A stretch of 64,000 nt of DNA, taken from Trichuris trichiura. Taxonomy: Eukaryota > Nematoda > Enoplea > Trichinellida > Trichuridae. The stretch lies in assembly GCA_037903355.1 (NCBI GenBank), contig JBAJFE010000014.1, positions 1,240,001 through 1,304,000 on the forward strand, given 5' to 3'. The stretch's first letter is position 1, and each line of letters starts with the position of its first letter. A program made the position numbers and the translations under genes. This document shows, in pieces, positions 59,342 to 64,000 of the stretch. The notes beneath the pieces are model-generated. The model saw nothing but the letters and a program-made list of their open reading frames with translations. It searched no databases and was not told the origin of the DNA.

Positions 59342-60736
59342 ATGCATTCCCTATGGGCGATCTTGATTGCTGCGATCGGAGTTCATCTGACAACTGCACA
59401 GAGCAATAACACCACCGCTGCCAGCCAACCCATCACATGCATCGCATTAGGTGGTGCTGTAGATTGGTAGGTCCTTTAGCTCTTTTCCAACGAAAACAAG
59501 TATCAACTTTACTTTGCACAGGTTCCTTGTCTACAAAGACCCCGGTTCGCTGTTAATGCAACTAATAGTTGCCGCTGCAACACCAACATGGCAGCAGGTT
59601 ACAGTCCCAATCACTAGCACCACGGGCAATCCAATATATGACACTACGGCAGCTTTCGTAGACGCACCGTCAGCATCATCCTCTTCAAATGCAACGAATA
59701 CAACAACAACATCAACAGCTACTCCTGCAGTGATAGCTTACAGCAATCAGCCTCCAGGAATAATTAACCTACAGTCCGACAGTAACGCAAAAGGTATACC
59801 TGACTGAATAACTTCTACGAACAACAGAAATAGACAATCCATTTCAGGCCTTATAATAACAGATGTGGAAATTGTTAATGGCTCAGCGATCGCTTGGATA
59901 GTGCATACAGTTCCAACATTTCTTGCACGCGCCATGGGTTACGAATTTCCGTCCTCTCAATCATCCAAAGGCCATATGGCTCTGTGCCTAACTGTTGAAC
60001 AGACGTACATTGGTCTGTTGGGTAACCAGCACATCCGTAAATAGGTTATTGACCAAGTCTTACTGATACACTTTAAGCGCAACAGCTGAGATACCAAGCC
60101 GCACTGGTATATTACTTTTACCTGCCATCCTCCATGCAGGAAAGAAGTGAAGAGGTGAAAAAGTTGGTGGCAAATGAGATTGTAATTTTACCTCCATTCG
60201 CTCTTACGAAGTCGGTAAAAACCACGGCGACTATAAGCCAGATAGAAATCAGGATGTTCAGCAAAACTGCCAAATCAAAGATGCGTAAGGAATGGGAATT
60301 TTTTGTTCGTTACTACTAGGCAGCAATTTTAGATACCTACAAAAAGTACATGCGCAAGCAGCTGAAAGGCAATATGAAAATTTGGACAAAAAGCAAAAAC
60401 GAATACAAAAGTTACTGCGCGGCGCGCAGTGTGAAGAAGGTCCTTAGTCCCATCACTATCAATGGGAAATCAGTCGAAAGAGACGATGACGCGTCGAAAT
60501 GGTTTACCTCGGAAGGAGCAACAAATTACTGGTGTTTAACGACGAGTGACTACCTTGTAAGCTACACGTGTTAAGACGGAAATTTGTGAATTTTTACTAA
60601 ATAGGCAGCGGAGAAAAATTCCCCAGGGACAGTAATGTGCGTAGAAAACGCTGGCCTGTTCGGTATCTTTAATACCATAGCGGCAAAAGTCGAAGAGTGC
60701 ACCACAACCACTGGCCCATGTGTCGCTGCTGGCTGA
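59342..60736 (+). CDS. Deoxyribonuclease II family protein, secreted, one catalytic His missing
   Basis: Six exons (59342-59466, 59522-59793, 59848-60021, 60078-60284, 60333-60556, 60605-60736) join in phase to 377 aa; the introns are 48-56 nt. An N-terminal signal peptide (WAILIAAIGVHLTTA) is followed by CIALGGAVDWFLVYKDPGS, the usual DNase II opening. AYSNQPP, then IAWIVHTVPTF (H152) and KGHMALC follow. Near the C-terminus the family's D-H-S-K-W motif reads DDDASKW, so the expected catalytic His is Ala313. DNase II is an acid endonuclease with a phospholipase-D-like fold that needs this second HxK motif; the protein may therefore be non-catalytic or altered. Between residues 90 and 115 there is a Ser/Thr/Asn-rich insertion. 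Large DNase II families, some with lost catalytic residues, are known from Trichinella. AATAAA at 60893. Confidence 0.88.
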
Positions 60737-62029
60737 AGCAGTCATAAGACAATCATCAGTTCCTTCGTTTCAAGCCTCTACATTCAACTGTTTCCTCTGG
60801 TTCATCGTTGTGCATCTCACAAGTGACCCGTGCGCCTGTTTAAATAGACGACATTGTCCATCTTGAAGAACCTTTGCTGTTTTAATTGCCTTAATAAAAT
60901 TGGTATCGGCTCACCGAAACATAAAGCAGGGAAACAATTCATACAGGTAAGTACAGGTTTGTAAAAACAGCCCATAAACAGCACGCTAAACAAACAAAAT
61001 TTTCACTATCTTCTAAACCTCGTCATATATAAGCTATAAATGGGGCTAAGATTAAAGAGCATGACAGAGCGTTACGGGCACAATTTTCTGTTGAAAGAAC
61101 GGGTCCTGGCCCCGCCGCCAGCATACGCAATGCTACTTACTAGGGATTGGATGTCAGTTCTGGGACAAAACTCACTCTTACTCTTTATGTCCACCGTAGA
61201 ATGACAGAAGCTTCAGAAATTTTTTTTTACAATTTAGTACCCTCTTTAAGAGTTTCGCAATTTCTGAGCGGCATACATTTTGTTTGATATGTCTTTGCCT
61301 TCAACGTCTTTCTTTGAACTTGGGATCTCTAGCGACGTATTGAACACCAGCATGCGATATCATGCATGAAATTTTAAAGTTGTGACGTCATGCCCGTGAC
61401 TGGAAATCCTGCAGCTCTTGGGGCAATCAGGACTTTACAGATGACAATAAAAGCTGTTATACATGTAATAGCAAACAGACTCACGCCAGTGCATTGATGC
61501 CCGTGTAAAGGTTTGCCAATCCTTGTTCAAATGGCTAAGAAGCTGAGAAATTGACATCCTGAGAATTAGATCAATTCTGTCAAGTGAACACTACATACAA
61601 AGTCTTAAATTAAATTTCTTTGCCATTTTCTACTTTAAATACACCTACAGCTCAGAGAAAATAATAAAGAAAAAATGCGTTAGAATTTTGAGTGTTTAAT
61701 TGAATTGCAGAGCGCATCTTTTAAAAGTTTCTTTAGCGTTCACGCCACGTTAATCTCGACAGTTGAAAACAGTATTATGCCACAATGAGCGAACTGTATC
61801 GAACACTCCCAACTGCGGTATTGTTACAGATGAGAATTCAAGCTGCCCTAACCAAATCAAAACATGCACTAACTTACTACTAAAGGGATAGCCAACTGCT
61901 TGGTGGAATTATCAGACGCGATCAAGTACACGAGATAATGTTAAAACTGTTCGTCGATACAGTTTCGAAAATTCCAATCGTCGCAGACGAGAGCAATATG
62001 TATATTTTTCATTTTTTAAATGTAACTTC
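60737..62029. other. 3' flank of the DNase II-like gene, non-coding
   Basis: Poly(A) signal at 60893-60898. Nothing else recognised. Confidence 0.4.
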
Positions 62030-62165
62030 TTCGTACGGGACTGTAGATTTTCATGCTAAACTGCTTCTTTTACGGAACGTGACCTGTTGAAAAACTTTTA
62101 ATTCTCCGGAGCTTTCGGGTCAATCGTAACTCGTCTTTAGCGGTATTAAATTAATGTAATACGTG
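62030..62165 (-). mobile_element. Degenerate type 1 structured repeat
   Basis: On the - strand: ACCG-CTAAAGA (core decayed at one base), GACCCGAAAGCTCCGGAG, AAAAGTTTTTCAACAGG and GTCCCGTACG. Matches the 3.4- and 50.2-kb copies in order and spacing. Confidence 0.65.
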
Positions 62166-62864
62166 GACGTCCGGACGTGGAAATCATGGCGACATTAATA
62201 GAAAACCACTGCTTTAACAGCACAACAAAAAATAAAAACCTGGTACGGTCTGGCGATATTCAAATTCACTGGAATGCTCTTACGTTAGATTTACGCGGGT
62301 TGATCATGGAAATAACGTTATAATAATTTCATGTCCATTCCGTATTCGATAGGAAATAGCGTCATCATATTCCTCTTTGAAGGCAGGCTGGCTGTGTCAT
62401 TATCGTTCACAAAAGGAAGAAACGGAAAGTAAAAGCAGCACCCAAGCTTAGGCAGTGATCTTTCCAAGAGGTCACCCAGATGAAACTGAGAAATGAGCGC
62501 ATTGTTTTTCTCTAATTCCGTGTGCGTGTCCCAGAATGCAACCACTGTCACTTCTGTTGTCTATTTAGTTTATTTGTTTACTTTTGTTGTCCACTTTGAT
62601 GCACAGCGTTTGACTTACGATCAGATATGTATTGATCGACTCTGAAGCCTGATTTGTGACTGCCCTTCTGGCTACTTCAAATTTATAGTGTATTCTGGCA
62701 GAAAAATTTTTGTTAGTACGCGTTTTTCCTCTTTAAAATCGGTCTATCTGCATTCGACATTAGAAATTAACTGATTCCATCTCTTTTAGTCTAAAAGTTC
62801 TGCGACTATTGATTGATCTGAAAGATGTTTTTCTTTTTTTCTTCTTTCTTCTTAACGAGTGTTT
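62166..62864. other. Non-coding
   Basis: A 77-codon frame on the - strand (62318-62551, GTG start) is open but unrecognised; it may be chance. Confidence 0.3.
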
Positions 62865-62990
62865 TTTAAAACGTTTCTTTGAAAAATGTTTTGCGGTTTT
62901 TTCTACCCCTTTTTAAAATAATGTTTACTGAATAAACGCTAAGCGCGGAGCTTTAGGGTCACACCAAGTTTGCGCAATAAGCGTCATTTT
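62865..62990 (-). mobile_element. Degenerate type 2 structured repeat
   Basis: On the - strand: TGTGACCCTAAAGCTCCGCGC, AGCGTTTATTCAGTAAACATT and GGGGTAGAAAAAACCGCAAAAC, matching the downstream half of type 2 units at 3.7 and 31 kb. The CTGANGA half is absent. Confidence 0.5.
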
Positions 62991-64000
62991 AAAAATGGGT
63001 TGAAAAAACCGAAAATGGTTTTTCCGAGAAAAGTGATCTGAAGGATCATAAAAACTGCGTTTGATTTGACGCACAAACATTAGGGTTCCACTAGTTTGGT
63101 GTTTTCGAAGTCGACTTCTAGCAGTCCTTAACGCTGAGTTAAGGGTAGGCGCAGATGGAAGCTCAAATCACGTCGAACATTTTCCGGATGCCTTGACAAG
63201 ATGATCTATTCCCTGCTGACGCGTATGCAGCATAGAGATGGTACTAAATAGCGAAAATATACCAGTGGAACATTCCCCCTTTCGACTGCGGTTGATTCGG
63301 GATGCCCAGTCGCAATGCAAGCCTTGAATAAAATCTTGTACGGTAATGCTTGTCTGTCTTGTCATCTTTTCGCGCCTTTGGGATGAAATACCGGTGAAAT
63401 CATTCCGTAAATAAAATCACCCTAGCAGCTTTGTTACTAAAAGGCGTTCTTGAGAATTCTGAGGACGCAGCGATTCTCTGAAACGTAAACAACCGGAGCA
63501 GTGACCCTTACTGCGGGTGTCTCGCCACATGGCACTAAACCAAACATGCATTTGAAAGCTTTAAAATCTGGCGCCTGCTTGAACTTTCATGAGTTTAGTA
63601 ATGGCTCTTATTCATGATTTTCTCTAATCTAGATGGAAATGTGGCAGCAATAGCTTTGTCAGCTGTTTCGCTCATCATTTTCTCATTTTTCAGCTTAGAA
63701 CAAATTTTGACGTATACAGTCATCCTTTGTTTGCATTAAACGGTTTGGCTGAGTGACTGCATTTTATGTTTACGATTCTGCTGTGACAAAAACATTCATG
63801 ATTTATATCAGATGCTATAATCTCAGAATGGCCATTAATAACGTCATAGAAGCCTAGAATGACGTATCGAAACAATGCATGCATCGTGCTTGACAGTGCT
63901 TATCCCAGATCTGATCTGTTGCATGATGAAAGTTTGGAAGCTTTTTCGCGATAGCTAACGATTGCGAAACTATCGCATGCTGTATAAACTATTGAACAGC
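62991..64000. other. Non-coding, nothing recognised
   Basis: No exon, element or structured RNA that I can support. Confidence 0.35.

Overview
This is animal nuclear DNA. Genes are split by short introns (many 48-63 nt), genes lie on both strands, and DNA transposons, retroelements and microsatellites are dense. The animal-type gene set (dachshund, NudC, an Argonaute, a fused Glu-Pro tRNA synthetase, a secreted DNase II-like protein), the compact introns and the element mix suggest an invertebrate. A clade I (enoplean, Trichuris/Trichinella-like) nematode is my best guess; this is inference, not proof.

Layout: 1-5 kb is repeat-rich (three TA-flanked MITEs, TAA microsatellites, foldback elements). 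5.0-7.0 kb (+) is a multi-C2H2 zinc-finger gene. 7.3-17.9 kb (-) is a dachshund homologue in seven exons, convergent with it. 18-24 kb is mostly non-coding (CT tract, foldback, MITE). 24.0-25.8 kb (-) is NudC in nine exons; 26.3-26.9 kb (+) is a small unrecognised helical gene. 27.5-30.1 kb is a Tigger element with a broken transposase. 31.1-31.9 kb is a compound foldback element. 32.8-35.6 kb (+) is a slicer-type Argonaute in four exons. 37.2-48.5 kb (-) is a bifunctional glutamyl-prolyl-tRNA synthetase in 28 exons, with a hAT-like insertion in its largest intron. 48.8-49.9 kb (+) is a 5'-truncated Penelope-like element just upstream of it. 50.2-51.3 kb is a small LTR element (- orientation) carrying an antisense fragment of a Bax inhibitor-1 gene. 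52.6-56.2 kb is a hAT transposon with an intact transposase and a second hAT nested in it. 59.3-60.7 kb (+) is a DNase II family gene lacking one expected catalytic histidine.

The most unusual signal is a dispersed family of small foldback/tandem repeats (at about 3.4, 3.7, 3.9, 14.9, 20.7, 24.4, 31.1-31.9, 36.8, 50.2, 51.7, 57.6, 62.1 and 62.9 kb). Nine cores in them read CTGANGA, a 6-bp hairpin, then GAAAGCTH, enclosed by a short helix. Both helices show compensatory changes between subfamilies, and the layout resembles a minimal hammerhead ribozyme. Five of the elements are bounded by 14-bp target-site duplications, which implies mobility.

Exon models were built by eye from homology, splice signals and exact phase continuity; none has been tested against RNA.
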